From contig JAIOQZ010000027.1 of the NCBI GenBank assembly GCA_021108395.1, positions 62,001 through 126,000 of the forward strand: 64,000 bases of DNA, in the 5' to 3' direction. Below the pieces are notes generated by a model. That model did not search any database. It saw only the letters and a list, made by a program, of their open reading frames with translations, and was not told the DNA's origin. Position 1 is the first letter of the stretch; each line of letters begins with the position of its first letter. Source of the stretch: Candidatus Cloacimonadota bacterium (lineage in GTDB: Bacteria > Cloacimonadota > Cloacimonadia > Cloacimonadales > JAIOQZ01). This document shows positions 1 to 8,778 of this stretch, piece after piece. The translations under genes were made by a program, and so were the position numbers.

Positions 1-157
1 TACATACTCCCAGTGGATCCTTTGCCTTATCCTTTGTACAATTGGGCACCCCATTGTTAAATGGGCAAAGACGCTGATTTCGAAACCGAACAGCCCTCTC
101 TGTCTGATCAGATATCAAATGTCCAAATACTTCTGCAAGAGGTTGCTCATCTTTCAT
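1..157 (-). CDS. NotI-like restriction endonuclease, N-terminal part (runs off left edge)
   Basis: The minus strand opens with ATG at 157, preceded by a good AAGGA ribosome site, and stays open for 52 codons to the window edge. The peptide starts MKDEQPLAEVFGH and contains CPFNNGVPNC and DPLGVC, a Cys-rich pattern (Cys at about residues 31, 40 and 52) that I associate from memory with the NotI family of type II restriction endonucleases, whose N-terminal cysteines bind metal. It would cut DNA in the cytoplasm. It lies downstream of the phosphohexomutase on the same strand, in visibly AT-richer DNA, which suggests acquisition. No partner methyltransferase is in view. The catalytic region is outside the window, so integrity cannot be judged. 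Confidence 0.6.
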   Translation of the reverse strand, partial: MKDEQPLAEVFGHLISDQTERAVRFRNQRLCPFNNGVPNCTKDKAKDPLGVC

Positions 158-275
158 GACGCTTTCCTTTCAGCTTCCGATAACAGTCGAAGCATGTATT
201 ATTTCTATGACATCTTCGTATTTTGTGCCTACAAAACTCAATCGATTCTTTCAAGTCAAGCTATTAGAATAACCA

Positions 276-1622
276 CTACTTCCCCGTCAGCATCGTCTTG
301 GCTTTGAGGCAGAGCTGCTGCGCCAGTTCCGGGGTGGCCGCCTCGACATACACCCGCACAATAGGCTCGGTGCCCGACTTGCGCAGGTGAACCCACCAGC
401 CCTCGCCCAGCAGCTTGATGCCGTCTGTGCGGTCGGTGCGGTGGCCGACAGCGAACTTTTCGGCGCGTTTCATCACCTCGTCGAGCTGCTCCGGCGGTGC
501 CACCACCTTGTCCTTGGCGAAGTGATAGTGCGGGATGGCCGCGACAAGCTCCGAGAGCGGCTTGCCGCTGGTGGCCATGTGCGCCAGGACGAGCGCTATG
601 CCCACCGGCGCGTCACGGGTGGCGTGCACTGCCGGGCAGATGACCCCGCCGTTGCCTTCGCCCCCGATGGGCGCGTTCACCTCGAGCATCTTCTTGCCCA
701 CGTTTATCTCGCCCACAGCCACGCGATGCACCTTCACGCCATAGCGGGCGGCAATGTCCTCGCCGGCCATGCTGGATGACAGGTTGGTGACGGTGTCGCC
801 GGGCTGCTGCGACAGCACATAGTCCTCGGCCAGCAGCAGGGTGAACTCCTCGCCCACCGCGACGCCATGCTCGTCCACCAGCGCCAGGCGGTCAACGTCG
901 GGGTCGGTGGCAAAGCCTACGTCGGCGCCGTACATACGAGCGGCGTCTTCGAGCTGGCTCAAGTTCTTGTTCAGCGGTTCCGGTTCGTGGGCGAAATGAC
1001 CGGTCGCCGCCTCGTTGATGGCGAGAATTTCGCAGTCGAACGCTTCGAGCAATCGCCGTACGATGGGGCCACCGGCGCCGTTGACGGTATCGAAGGCCAC
1101 CTTGAAACGGCGGGCGCGGATTTGCTCTACAGGCACAAGTGGCAACGTCAGGATGCGCTCGATATGCCTGCTCACAGCGTCGTCGTCGTGCGTGAGCGTT
1201 CCCGCATACTGCCATTCAGCCCAGTCCGGCTCGTTGTCAACCAGCGAGAGAAACTCGCGGGCACGCTCTGGAAAGAGGAACATGCCGTTCTTGTCGATAA
1301 ACTTCATCGCGTTCCACTGCGCCGGGTTGTGCGACGCGGTGATGGCGATGCCGCCGGCCGCCAGCAGGTCTTCGACCGCCAGCAAAACCGTCGGGGTACT
1401 TACCACGCCGAGATCAACAACCTCGCAGCCCACCGACAGCAGTCCCGACACAACCGCGTGAAACATGGCTGGGCCAGTGGTGCGGCTGTCGCGGCCCACC
1501 ACGATGCGGCCACGATCCTGGAACACGCCAAACGTGGCGGCGAAACGCAGGGCCACCTCGGGTGTGATACTGTCGCCAAAAATGCCTCGCACACCTGATA
1601 TGGACGCCATCAGCTTGCTCAT
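276..1622 (-). CDS. glmM: Phosphohexomutase (phosphoglucosamine mutase / phosphomannomutase)
   Basis: A 448-aa alpha-D-phosphohexomutase that moves phosphate between C6 and C1 of a hexose, probably glucosamine phosphate for cell-wall precursors. All four family signatures are present: the phosphoserine loop TASHNP (Ser97), the magnesium loop DPDVDR (240-245), the sugar-recognition loop GEGNGG (321-326) and the phosphate clamp RKSGTEP (414-420). The EGNGG form is the one I associate with the archaeal/FCB-type phosphoglucosamine mutases rather than the E. coli GlmM type, so substrate choice between GlmM and ManB stays open. Its ATG overlaps the urocanate hydratase stop by 4 nt (ATGA), which implies coupled translation although the pathways are unrelated. 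Confidence 0.85.
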   Translation of the reverse strand: MSKLMASISGVRGIFGDSITPEVALRFAATFGVFQDRGRIVVGRDSRTTGPAMFHAVVSGLLSVGCEVVDLGVVSTPTVLLAVEDLLAAGGIAITASHNPAQWNAMKFIDKNGMFLFPERAREFLSLVDNEPDWAEWQYAGTLTHDDDAVSRHIERILTLPLVPVEQIRARRFKVAFDTVNGAGGPIVRRLLEAFDCEILAINEAATGHFAHEPEPLNKNLSQLEDAARMYGADVGFATDPDVDRLALVDEHGVAVGEEFTLLLAEDYVLSQQPGDTVTNLSSSMAGEDIAARYGVKVHRVAVGEINVGKKMLEVNAPIGGEGNGGVICPAVHATRDAPVGIALVLAHMATSGKPLSELVAAIPHYHFAKDKVVAPPEQLDEVMKRAEKFAVGHRTDRTDGIKLLGEGWWVHLRKSGTEPIVRVYVEAATPELAQQLCLKAKTMLTGK

Positions 1623-3640
1623 ATGGTCTCCTTCGCCATTTCGTCAACCAGGCTCTCTACAAAGTTTTCTTTGGCCAGGTGCGGCTGCGTGATGTGCCCG
1701 CGACCCTCGTTGCGCACGTTCCAGTCGGTCACGGTGTCGATGGCGGGCTGGTTGCGCGCCCAGTTGCGCCGCGCAACGCCACCCATCACGTCCCACGACA
1801 GCGCGCTGAGAACGGCGTCTTCGGCGCGTTTCGAGCCGTCGAGCACCATGCCGTTGCCGCCGTTGCTGGCGCGGCCAATGCCCACGCCGCCGCCGTTGGA
1901 CAGCACCACAAGCGTCATGCCGCGAGCAATGTTGCCGCCAAAGCACTGCACCGACATGTCGGCGGTAACGTTGCTGCCGTCGTAAATGTTGGCTGTCTCG
2001 CGGAAGGGCGAGTCGGTACCGGAGGTGTCGTGGTGGTCGCGGCCAAGCAAGACCGGCCCCACTTCGCCGCGACGGACCATCTCGTTGAATCGCAGCGCAA
2101 TGCGCATCCGCCCCACCTCGTCGGCGTAGAGGATGCGCGCCTTCGTGCCCACCACAAGCTTGTTTTGCTCGGCGGTGGCTATCCAGTGGTGGTTGTCGCG
2201 GTCGAGCGAGCTGCGCTCGGGGTCGATGCAGGCCATAGCCGCCTGGTCGGTGGCGTGCAGGTCGGCGTCGCTGCCGCTGAGACAGACCCAGCGGAACGGC
2301 CCATAGCCGCGATCAAAGCAGATTGGCCCCATGATGTCCTCGACATACGACGGCCAGATGAAGCCCTCGCTGGTGTCGGCGCCGTTGGCGGCAATCGTTG
2401 TGCCCCCCGCCTCGAACACCGAGGCCATGAAGCTGTTGCCATAGTCCCAGAAGTGAGTGCCCCCTGCGGTGAGCCGCTTGAGCGCCTCGTAGTGCCGCAG
2501 CAGGCTGGCGTCAACGAGCCGGCGGAAGCGCGCCGGGTCGCTTTCGAGAATGGCGCGGGCTTCGGAGAAGCTCACGCCCACGGGCGTGTAGCCGCCCTCA
2601 TACACGGCGTGGCAGGAGGTCTGGTCGGACACCAGAGGTATGTCGATATTGTGCTGGTCGATGTATTCGAGCATATCAACGATGTTGCCGTGATAGGCGA
2701 TGGAAAGCGCTTTGCCGGCCTTTCTGGCCTCGTCTGCCCAGGCGAACACCTCGTCCAAGTTGGATGATGTACGCCCGACCCAGCCCTGCTCGAAGCGGGT
2801 GCGAATGCGGCTCTCGTCCACCTCGGCAATGACGCCCACGCCGCCGGCAATCTCGATGGCTTTGGGCTGTGCGCCCGACATGCCGCCAAGTCCGCTGGTG
2901 ACAAACACGATCCCGCGCAGGTCGGCGTCGTCTGGCTGTCCCAGATACTTACGGGCAGCGTTGAGCAAAGTGATGTAGGTGCCGTGCACGATACCCTGCG
3001 GCCCGATGTACATCCAGCCGCCGGCGGTCATCTGGCCATAGTTGGTCACGCCCAGGGCGATCAGGCGCTGGAACTGCTCCGGCGTGTCCCACTGACCCAC
3101 CAGCAGTCCGTTGGTGCTGATAACACGCGGCGCTTCGGGGCGTGACGGGAACAGACCCAGCGGATGCCCACTGCTCATCACCAGTGTCTGGTCTTCGGTC
3201 ATCACCTCGAGGTAAGCTTTGATGAGCCGGTACTGCATCCAGTTCTGGCACACCTGGCCTGTTTCGCCGTATGTGACCAGTTCGTATGGATACAGAGCGA
3301 TGTCGAAGTCGAGATTGTTGTCAATCATCACCTGCATGGCGCGGGCGGACAATATGCCCTTGTACTCGTCCACCGGACGACCCTTGATGTCGCCCTGTGG
3401 GCGATAGCGATAGCCATAGATGCGCCCCATCGTGCGTAGCTCGTTCAGGAACTCCGGCGCCAGTTTCTCGTGTAGATGCTCGGGGATGTAGCGTAGCGCG
3501 TTCTTGAGCGCCACGATTGTTTGCTTGCGGTTGAGGTGATAACCTCGGCTGGGGGCGCGCCGAATGCCTGGCTCGAATGCAGGAGCAGGCGGCAGTTCAT
3601 TCGGCAGACAGATGTGTTGTACGTCTCGATTATTGAGCAT
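1619..3640 (-). CDS. hutU: Urocanate hydratase
   Basis: Converts urocanate to imidazolonepropionate in histidine degradation, using tightly bound NAD+. The 673-aa protein shows clear urocanase blocks: TSGLGGMSGAQPKA, YHGNIVDMLEY, DQTSCHAVYEGGYTPVG and a C-terminal DHHDTSGTDSPFRET stretch. It is longer than the roughly 555-aa Pseudomonas enzyme and fits the longer urocanase form. An in-frame TTG/GTG extension exists upstream, but ATG 3640 is preceded by GGAGA at a good distance and gives the expected MLNNRDVQ start. No hutH, hutI or ftcD is adjacent, so the rest of the pathway must be elsewhere. It follows the unrecognised 3655-4476 gene by 14 nt. Confidence 0.93.
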   Translation of the reverse strand: MLNNRDVQHICLPNELPPAPAFEPGIRRAPSRGYHLNRKQTIVALKNALRYIPEHLHEKLAPEFLNELRTMGRIYGYRYRPQGDIKGRPVDEYKGILSARAMQVMIDNNLDFDIALYPYELVTYGETGQVCQNWMQYRLIKAYLEVMTEDQTLVMSSGHPLGLFPSRPEAPRVISTNGLLVGQWDTPEQFQRLIALGVTNYGQMTAGGWMYIGPQGIVHGTYITLLNAARKYLGQPDDADLRGIVFVTSGLGGMSGAQPKAIEIAGGVGVIAEVDESRIRTRFEQGWVGRTSSNLDEVFAWADEARKAGKALSIAYHGNIVDMLEYIDQHNIDIPLVSDQTSCHAVYEGGYTPVGVSFSEARAILESDPARFRRLVDASLLRHYEALKRLTAGGTHFWDYGNSFMASVFEAGGTTIAANGADTSEGFIWPSYVEDIMGPICFDRGYGPFRWVCLSGSDADLHATDQAAMACIDPERSSLDRDNHHWIATAEQNKLVVGTKARILYADEVGRMRIALRFNEMVRRGEVGPVLLGRDHHDTSGTDSPFRETANIYDGSNVTADMSVQCFGGNIARGMTLVVLSNGGGVGIGRASNGGNGMVLDGSKRAEDAVLSALSWDVMGGVARRNWARNQPAIDTVTDWNVRNEGRGHITQPHLAKENFVESLVDEMAKETI

Positions 3641-3654
3641 AGGTGTGTCTCCGG

Positions 3655-4476
3655 TTAGTCGGCAAAGCCACATCTGAGGATGTCGCGGGGATTGGATTCC
3701 TTTTCGAGAAGCATGTCACGAATCTTGCGGTCGAGCCGCTTCACAACTTCGGTCGATAGCCCGTGCTGCTGGGATTTCTTGTCAGCTTTGCGCAGGACGA
3801 ACACCCCGTCAACGCTCGAACCGCCGATGTCTGGGTAATAGCTGCCCGCCAGGGTTTCCGTCACCACCAGCGTCTTACTCATCGCAAATATCTGTTTGGC
3901 GAGGTGAGCATAATGATTCACGCGGATGAAGTCGTTCTCGTCGAAGCTGTGAAAGGTGTGAAACACAAGGATGGGCAGGTTGATCTGGTATTTGGTGAAG
4001 TTGCGGCGACCGGCCAGGCGAAACTGGAGGTCTATCTGCTGTCCCAGCATGAGAAGCCTGGGGCTTTCGCCGGACTGGATGAAAGGCTGGCGATTGTCGA
4101 GCAGCAGGCGCTTCTGAGCAAACTCGAAGCCTGTGCTGTACACCTGATAGCCCCAGTGCACACCCGATTGCGGCAGCTTGTATTGCCCCACGAGAACCTG
4201 TAGCAGGTCGTCTATGTAGCTGCCACTGAACAGCTCGGCGTCGCTGCAAAAGCCGCCCTTGTCTTTGGCGCTCTGGCGATACTTGGGGTTCTGTAAATCA
4301 TGCGCGAACTCGTCGAGAGCGTCGATGAGCGCATCAAGCTTGTCTGCGCTGGCGCGGAAGTCTCCGGCGGCCTGCTCCACTTTGCGCCACTTGATGTTTA
4401 TCTGGTTGAGATACATGCGATTGATTGCATTCTTCTCGCCCTTCATGGCTCGTTGAAGTATGTCGGTGAAATACAT
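3655..4476 (-). CDS. Unrecognised protein, 273 aa
   Basis: I do not recognise this family. ATG 4476 has an AAAGGA ribosome site 5 nt upstream and is preferred over GTG 4509. The protein is soluble with no signal peptide: a charged helical N-terminus, then a middle rich in aromatic residues, then GSYYPDIGGSSVDGVFVLRK near residues 215-235 and a charged helical end. The VDGVFVLRK ending recalls strand-rich cores of some type II restriction endonucleases, but I see no PD-(D/E)xK motif, so this is only a hint. It sits between a broken rubrerythrin-like start and hutU and seems to be an insertion into that transcription unit. A second nuclease-like fragment lies at the left edge of the window. Confidence 0.6.
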   Translation of the reverse strand: MYFTDILQRAMKGEKNAINRMYLNQINIKWRKVEQAAGDFRASADKLDALIDALDEFAHDLQNPKYRQSAKDKGGFCSDAELFSGSYIDDLLQVLVGQYKLPQSGVHWGYQVYSTGFEFAQKRLLLDNRQPFIQSGESPRLLMLGQQIDLQFRLAGRRNFTKYQINLPILVFHTFHSFDENDFIRVNHYAHLAKQIFAMSKTLVVTETLAGSYYPDIGGSSVDGVFVLRKADKKSQQHGLSTEVVKRLDRKIRDMLLEKESNPRDILRCGFAD

Positions 4477-4523
4477 TGTAGTCCTTTGGTTGTGTTGATT
4501 GCGGCTCACATGAGCTGCGCCTT

Positions 4524-4607
4524 CTAGCCAAGAGCCGCGCGGATGCAGCCGCTCTTCTCTATCTGCACGACCATCTCGATTACTTCGTTGAGAGAAAAGG
4601 TCTGCAT
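4524..4607 (-). pseudogene. Rubrerythrin/ferritin-like gene remnant (first 27 codons)
   Basis: A strong GGAGGA ribosome site precedes ATG 4607. The 27-codon frame begins MQTFSLNEVIEMVVQIEKSG, which matches the usual start of rubrerythrin/ferritin-family proteins, where the EMAVQIEKxGxxFY helix supplies the first iron-binding glutamate. After KSG the match breaks and a TAG follows at 4524-4526. No later part of a ferritin-like domain is visible in other frames. The likeliest reading is a gene whose body was replaced by the insertion carrying the 3655-4476 gene, leaving promoter, ribosome site and first codons. A functional 27-aa peptide is less likely. Confidence 0.6.
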
Positions 4608-4755
4608 GGCTCCTCCGTTCATATATGTTTCTGATGAAATCTCAGGTTGTGAGGTTTTCACATTTTTGGAAGCGGTGGACATAGGGTATTCCGCTGGGGG
4701 TTGACGGTCAAGTGATTTTTCGCACGAAACTCCTGAGATGCACGGTGGAAGTCCT

Positions 4756-4885
4756 CACCCCCCTGTCAAGGGAGGCAGCCGCAAAGCGGCAGGGGGGTAT
4801 CGTCTTTTCCTTTTTTCTCTTCTCGTGAATCTTTTCTTATCCCCCCTGACCCGAATACGGGTCTTCCCCCCTTGACAGGGGGGTG
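4756..4885. repeat. MITE-like element with 17-bp terminal inverted repeats
   Basis: The 323 bp between the remnant gene and the ABC permease hold no gene but do hold an about 130-bp palindromic element. Its ends are perfect 17-bp inverted repeats, CACCCCCCTGTCAAGGG at 4756-4772 and the reverse complement at 4869-4885. Inside are two smaller hairpins: GCCGC-AAA-GCGGC at 4778-4790 and GACCCG-AATA-CGGGTC at 4848-4863. The middle is pyrimidine-rich. This looks like a small non-autonomous mobile element or REP-type repeat; it could also fold as a terminator for the ABC operon that ends at 4931. No target-site duplication was obvious. Confidence 0.6.
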
Positions 4886-4930
4886 CAATCCCTTCACGTT
4901 GTATGATGTGCGCAGGCGTGTTCTGCCGCG

Positions 4931-6118
4931 CTACAGCCCCTTCAAGAGTGATTCGTCTTTGCGGAACAACCGCGCACAGATGAACAATCCCAGAAGGGCG
5001 TAGGCAATCATCGAGACATAGACGAGAGTGACGGGCAACAGATCGATATTGCCCGACATGATGGCTTTGCACGCCAGCGTCACGTTTATGATGGGAATCA
5101 TCGCCGTTGTCATGCTCAACTCGACACCCGGCAGCAGCCCGATGTAGGCCGGCACGATGACCACCGGCATGAGTGGCCCCATCATGCTTTGAGCTTCCTT
5201 ATAGCTTTTGGCGCCCACACTGAGAGCCAGCAGCACCGCCGCGAAGAACACAACCAGCGGAATAATCAGCGACAGCACCATCAGCACCGTGCCGGGCTCC
5301 AGCACCATTGCGACTGCGTCTTTCAGCTCCTGCGGGATTTCTTTTATCTGCGTCATGGCAATGATAAGGCCAAGCAGCGAGATGCCCACCGCAGTGAGCG
5401 CCACCAGCACCACCACCATGAACTTGCCGGTGAGAATCTGTAGCTTGCCGGCCGGTGAGGAGAGCAATGTCTCAAAGGTGCCACGCTCCTTTTCGCCGGC
5501 CACGAGGTCGATGGCGGGGTGCATGCAGCCCATGAGCGCAAAAATGATGAACATATATGGCAACAGGCCACCAATGACCAGTCCCATGCGCTCTTTGATC
5601 GTAGCCAGGTTTGTGGTGCACACCTCGAACGGGTCTGCGGCTGTTTCGGGCAACTCCAGCAGAGTGAACCGGCGACGCATCAGCTCGTTCTCGAACTCGT
5701 CTATCACGCTCATCACGCGGCCCCAGGTCGCATTGGTGTCGTCCAGGCGTTTGTAATGGAACTGAATAGTGGCTGTATCGAGTTGATCGAAGCCGACAAG
5801 GAAGTCATCGGGGATGATGACAAGCGCGTCAAGCTCTTCGGCGACAATCATGCTGTCGGCCACCTCGGCGCTGAGATCGTAGCGCCAAGTGATGTCATCG
5901 GGTGAATAGGCTTCCGGGATCATGGCGCCTGCGGGTTGAATCAGCGCGATTTCCAGAATCTTGGCCTCGGATTCCTGGCGTTTGCTGGAGATAACCTTTG
6001 AGACAATGCCGATGAGCAGCGGGAACATGATGATGGGAATCAGCATGGAGATGAGGGTACGCTTGTCGCGCAGCATCTCGATCATTTCCTTGCGGAAGAT
6101 TGTCAGGGTCGTGTTCAT
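4931..6118 (-). CDS. ABC-2 type transporter permease, NatB-like
   Basis: A 395-aa integral inner-membrane subunit of an ABC exporter. It has one N-terminal membrane helix (about residues 22-42, in the run TLISMLIPIIMFPLLIGIV), a large extracytoplasmic domain of about 130-150 residues, then several helices in the C-terminal half, including PAIDLVAGEKERGTFETLLSSP, a signature of the NatB/ABC-2 Na+-efflux-like permeases. Start ATG 6118 overlaps the ATPase stop by 4 nt, so the two are coupled. Substrate is not evident; NatB homologues export sodium, peptides or unknown compounds. Confidence 0.87.
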   Translation of the reverse strand: MNTTLTIFRKEMIEMLRDKRTLISMLIPIIMFPLLIGIVSKVISSKRQESEAKILEIALIQPAGAMIPEAYSPDDITWRYDLSAEVADSMIVAEELDALVIIPDDFLVGFDQLDTATIQFHYKRLDDTNATWGRVMSVIDEFENELMRRRFTLLELPETAADPFEVCTTNLATIKERMGLVIGGLLPYMFIIFALMGCMHPAIDLVAGEKERGTFETLLSSPAGKLQILTGKFMVVVLVALTAVGISLLGLIIAMTQIKEIPQELKDAVAMVLEPGTVLMVLSLIIPLVVFFAAVLLALSVGAKSYKEAQSMMGPLMPVVIVPAYIGLLPGVELSMTTAMIPIINVTLACKAIMSGNIDLLPVTLVYVSMIAYALLGLFICARLFRKDESLLKGL

Positions 6119-6894
6119 GAAACCACCTCCTGCGCATTCTCGCCGTGCACAACCCGAATGAACTCCCGTTCGAGCGAGTCGCTCTGCATGCTGGCGCGAA
6201 AGGCTTCCCAGGTGTCGTTGAACACCAGCCGCCCATTGGCGATAATAGCCAGATCGTCGGCCAGCAAGCTCACCTCGCCCATGATATGAGTGGAAAATAT
6301 GACCGTCTTGCCCTGATCACGCAGCATGCGCACCATTGCGATGATAGCCTCTGCGGCAATGACATCGAGGCCGACGGTGGCCTCGTCGAGAATGACGACA
6401 TCGGGATCGTGAATAATCGTGCGTACAACGGACACCTTTTGCTTCATGCCGCCAGACAGCTTGCCGATGCGCCGGTGCGCGAAGCTCTGCATGTCCAGCA
6501 AGTCGAAGTATTCCTTCACCCGCACCTCGAACCTGGCGCGGGGCATCTTGTGAAGATCGGCGAAGTAGCGCACCATTTCGTATGGCGTGAGGCGGTCGTA
6601 TAGCTTGGTGGAGCCGGTGAAAAACCCGATACAGCGATGCACTTCCTCGCGCTGGGAAATATCGTGGCCGCACACCTTGACCGTGCCGCCGCTGGGTTGC
6701 AACAGCGCAGAGATGATGCGTAGCGTGGTCGTCTTGCCCGCCCCATTGGGTCCCAGCAACGCAAACACGCGCCCTGGATGCGAGGTGAAACTTATGTCAT
6801 CCACCGCCTTGAGCGTTTTGGCGTCGTCCAGGCGCTCCTTGCGTTGTTTCTTTGTCAGCTTGAAGGTTCTGCTCAATCCACGAACTTCAATCAT
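6115..6894 (-). CDS. ABC transporter ATP-binding protein, NatA-like
   Basis: A 259-aa nucleotide-binding subunit partnering the downstream permease. Visible motifs in order: Walker A GPNGAGKTTTLRI (about residues 44-56), Q-loop region, signature LSGGMKQKVSVVR, Walker B DVVILDEATVGLD and the switch His in FSTH. ATG 6894 gives MIEVRGLSRTF and follows a GGGGGA ribosome site; a longer upstream in-frame extension reads through low-complexity non-homologous sequence and is rejected. Promoter DNA shared with the divergent lysS lies in 6895-7083. Confidence 0.9.
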   Translation of the reverse strand: MIEVRGLSRTFKLTKKQRKERLDDAKTLKAVDDISFTSHPGRVFALLGPNGAGKTTTLRIISALLQPSGGTVKVCGHDISQREEVHRCIGFFTGSTKLYDRLTPYEMVRYFADLHKMPRARFEVRVKEYFDLLDMQSFAHRRIGKLSGGMKQKVSVVRTIIHDPDVVILDEATVGLDVIAAEAIIAMVRMLRDQGKTVIFSTHIMGEVSLLADDLAIIANGRLVFNDTWEAFRASMQSDSLEREFIRVVHGENAQEVVS

Positions 6895-7083
6895 TCTTCC
6901 CCCAAAGTGGTTAATTGTCGCAATAGCAATGCCAGAGCAATTGATTTCAGCGCATTCTGTCAAGGAATACGGTTGCTCTGCCAGTAGATTACGACAGCGC
7001 GGTGGCGTTCCAACAAGGGAATGCTTGACAAAACAGCCACTCCGACCGACAGCGTTAACCGTATCGAACGCAAGGAGACATAC

Positions 7084-8583
7084 ATGCACAGCGACAACGA
7101 AATGCTGCGAATGCGCCGCGAGAAACTCGACACACTGGCCGACATGAACATCTCGGCCTACCCGGCGCGCTCTGCCCGCACACACACTATCGACAACCTG
7201 CTCGCCAACGAAGACGCCTACATCGCCGGCGAAGAACGTGTTATCATTGCCGGTCGGCTGAACAGCAAGCGCCGCATGGGCAAAGCCGGGTTCGCCAACC
7301 TGCGCGACGCCGGCGGTGTCATTCAGTTATTCATCCGCAAGAACGACGTGGGCAACGACGCCTACGAGCTGTTCAAGCTGCTCGACCTGGGCGATTTCGT
7401 TCAGGCGGAGGGCACATGCTTTCATACGCGGACTGGCGAGTACTCGGTGAAGGTGGAAAAACTCGTGCTGTTGAGCAAGTCGCTGCGCATGTTGCCAACG
7501 GTTAAGGAACAGGTGCTCGAAGACGGCACGGTGAAACGCTTCGACGAGTTCGCCGACATCGAACTGCGCTATCGCAAGCGTTACCTCGACCTGCTGCTGA
7601 ACCCTGAGCGGCGGCGCACGTTCGAGGTGCGCGCGCAGTTTATCTCAGCCATTCGCCGCTTCCTCGACGAGCGCGGTTTCCTCGAAGTCGAGACGCCCGT
7701 GCTGCAGTCGCTGTACGGCGGCGCCAACGCCAGGCCGTTCGTCACCCACCACCACACGCTCGACACCGACTTCTTTCTGCGCATCGCCACCGAGTTATAC
7801 CTGAAACGGCTCGTCATCGGCGGCATCGAGCGCGTCTATGAGATGGGCAAAAACTTCCGCAACGAGGGCATGGATCGCACCCACAACCCCGAGTTCACCC
7901 TGCTCGAGGTTTACCAGGCGTATGCCGACTACAACGACATCATGGAGTTGACCGAGGAGATGATTCGCATGGCGGCGCAGGCCATCTTTGGCGAGGAACG
8001 CCTCACCTTCCAGGGAGAGGTCATCGAGCTGGCCGGGCCGTGGCGGCGCGCCTCGATGCTCGAGCTTATCCAGGAGCACGCCGGTTACGACGCATCGCAC
8101 TTCGACGCCGACCGCCTGCGCGCATTCTACAAGCAGCACGAACTCGAACCGCCCGCGCACGCCGGCCCCGGCAAGCTCATCGAGGAGCTGTTCGCGCACT
8201 TCTGCGAGCCGAAGCTGGTGCAGCCCACGTTCGTCACCGACTTCCCCCGCGAGGTCTCGCCGCTGGCCAAGCGCCGCGAGGACGACGACCGCTTTGTCGA
8301 GCGCTTCGAGCTGTACATCGCCGGATACGAATGCGCCAACGCCTTCTCCGAGCTGAACGATCCCATCGACCAGCGCACCAGGCTCGAAGCACAGGCCGCC
8401 CTGCGCGACCTCGGCGACCTCGAAGCCAACGTCGTGGACGAGGATTTCCTCGAAGCGATGGAGTACGGTATGCCACCCACCGGCGGACTCGGCATCGGCA
8501 TCGACCGCATGGTTATGCTGTTCACCGACAATGTGTCGATCAAAGAGGTTATCCTCTTCCCGCAGATGAAGAGGGAGGGGTGA
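7084..8583 (+). CDS. lysS: Lysyl-tRNA synthetase, class II
   Basis: Charges tRNA-Lys with lysine. The 499-aa protein has an OB-fold anticodon-binding N-terminus (about residues 50-170), then the class II catalytic core with motif 2 [15 protein letters not shown] (from about residue 257) and motif 3 [13 protein letters not shown] (near 468). ATG 7084 is preceded by AAGGAGA at ideal spacing; an earlier in-frame ATG at 7021 lacks one. It is transcribed alone and followed by palindromic repeat copy A, which may end the transcript. Confidence 0.95.
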   Translation: MHSDNEMLRMRREKLDTLADMNISAYPARSARTHTIDNLLANEDAYIAGEERVIIAGRLNSKRRMGKAGFANLRDAGGVIQLFIRKNDVGNDAYELFKLLDLGDFVQAEGTCFHTRTGEYSVKVEKLVLLSKSLRMLPTVKEQVLEDGTVKRFDEFADIELRYRKRYLDLLLNPERRRTFEVRAQFISAIRRFLDERGFLEVETPVLQSLYGGANARPFVTHHHTLDTDFFLRIATELYLKRLVIGGIERVYEMGKNFRNEGMDRTHNPEFTLLEVYQAYADYNDIMELTEEMIRMAAQAIFGEERLTFQGEVIELAGPWRRASMLELIQEHAGYDASHFDADRLRAFYKQHELEPPAHAGPGKLIEELFAHFCEPKLVQPTFVTDFPREVSPLAKRREDDDRFVERFELYIAGYECANAFSELNDPIDQRTRLEAQAALRDLGDLEANVVDEDFLEAMEYGMPPTGGLGIGIDRMVMLFTDNVSIKEVILFPQMKREG

Positions 8584-8590
8584 AGACAAG

Positions 8591-8739
8591 CTCACTTTTT
8601 GTAAAAAGTGAGATCAAAAACTTGTGCGGATGCTGCGCATCCTTGTGTCATAAGAAATGGACTACCGTGTAATATGATTATAGTACATAGGAAACGAAGT
8701 TTCCGCAAGAATTTTTGATCAAACTTTTTGCAAAAGTTT
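8591..8739. repeat. Dispersed palindromic repeat, copy A
   Basis: An intergenic element bounded by two A/T-cored hairpins: CTCACTTTTTGTAAAAAGTGAG at 8591-8612 (22 nt, described here as an 8- to 9-bp stem) and AAACTTTTTGCAAAAGTTT at 8721-8739. Between them are smaller palindromes GGATGCTGCGCATCC and GGAAACGAAGTTTCC. The same architecture recurs at 23923-24061 and 53195-53338. Another hairpin, CAGGGGC-AGC-GCCCCTG, follows at 8748-8764. It sits just after lysS, so it may act as a transcription terminator as well as being a mobile or REP-like repeat. Confidence 0.75.
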
Positions 8740-8778
8740 GCGGGATTCAGGGGCAGCGCCCCTGTCTGAGGAGTTCAC

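Noticed and set aside
119-307. A 62-aa plus-strand frame near the left edge
   Set aside because: It overlaps the start of the NotI-like gene and the end of the phosphohexomutase gene on the other strand and lacks a ribosome site.
3655-4476. Bpu10I-like restriction endonuclease
   Set aside because: Only a short VDGVFVLRK-like resemblance was seen and no E-x-K catalytic motif; too weak to name.
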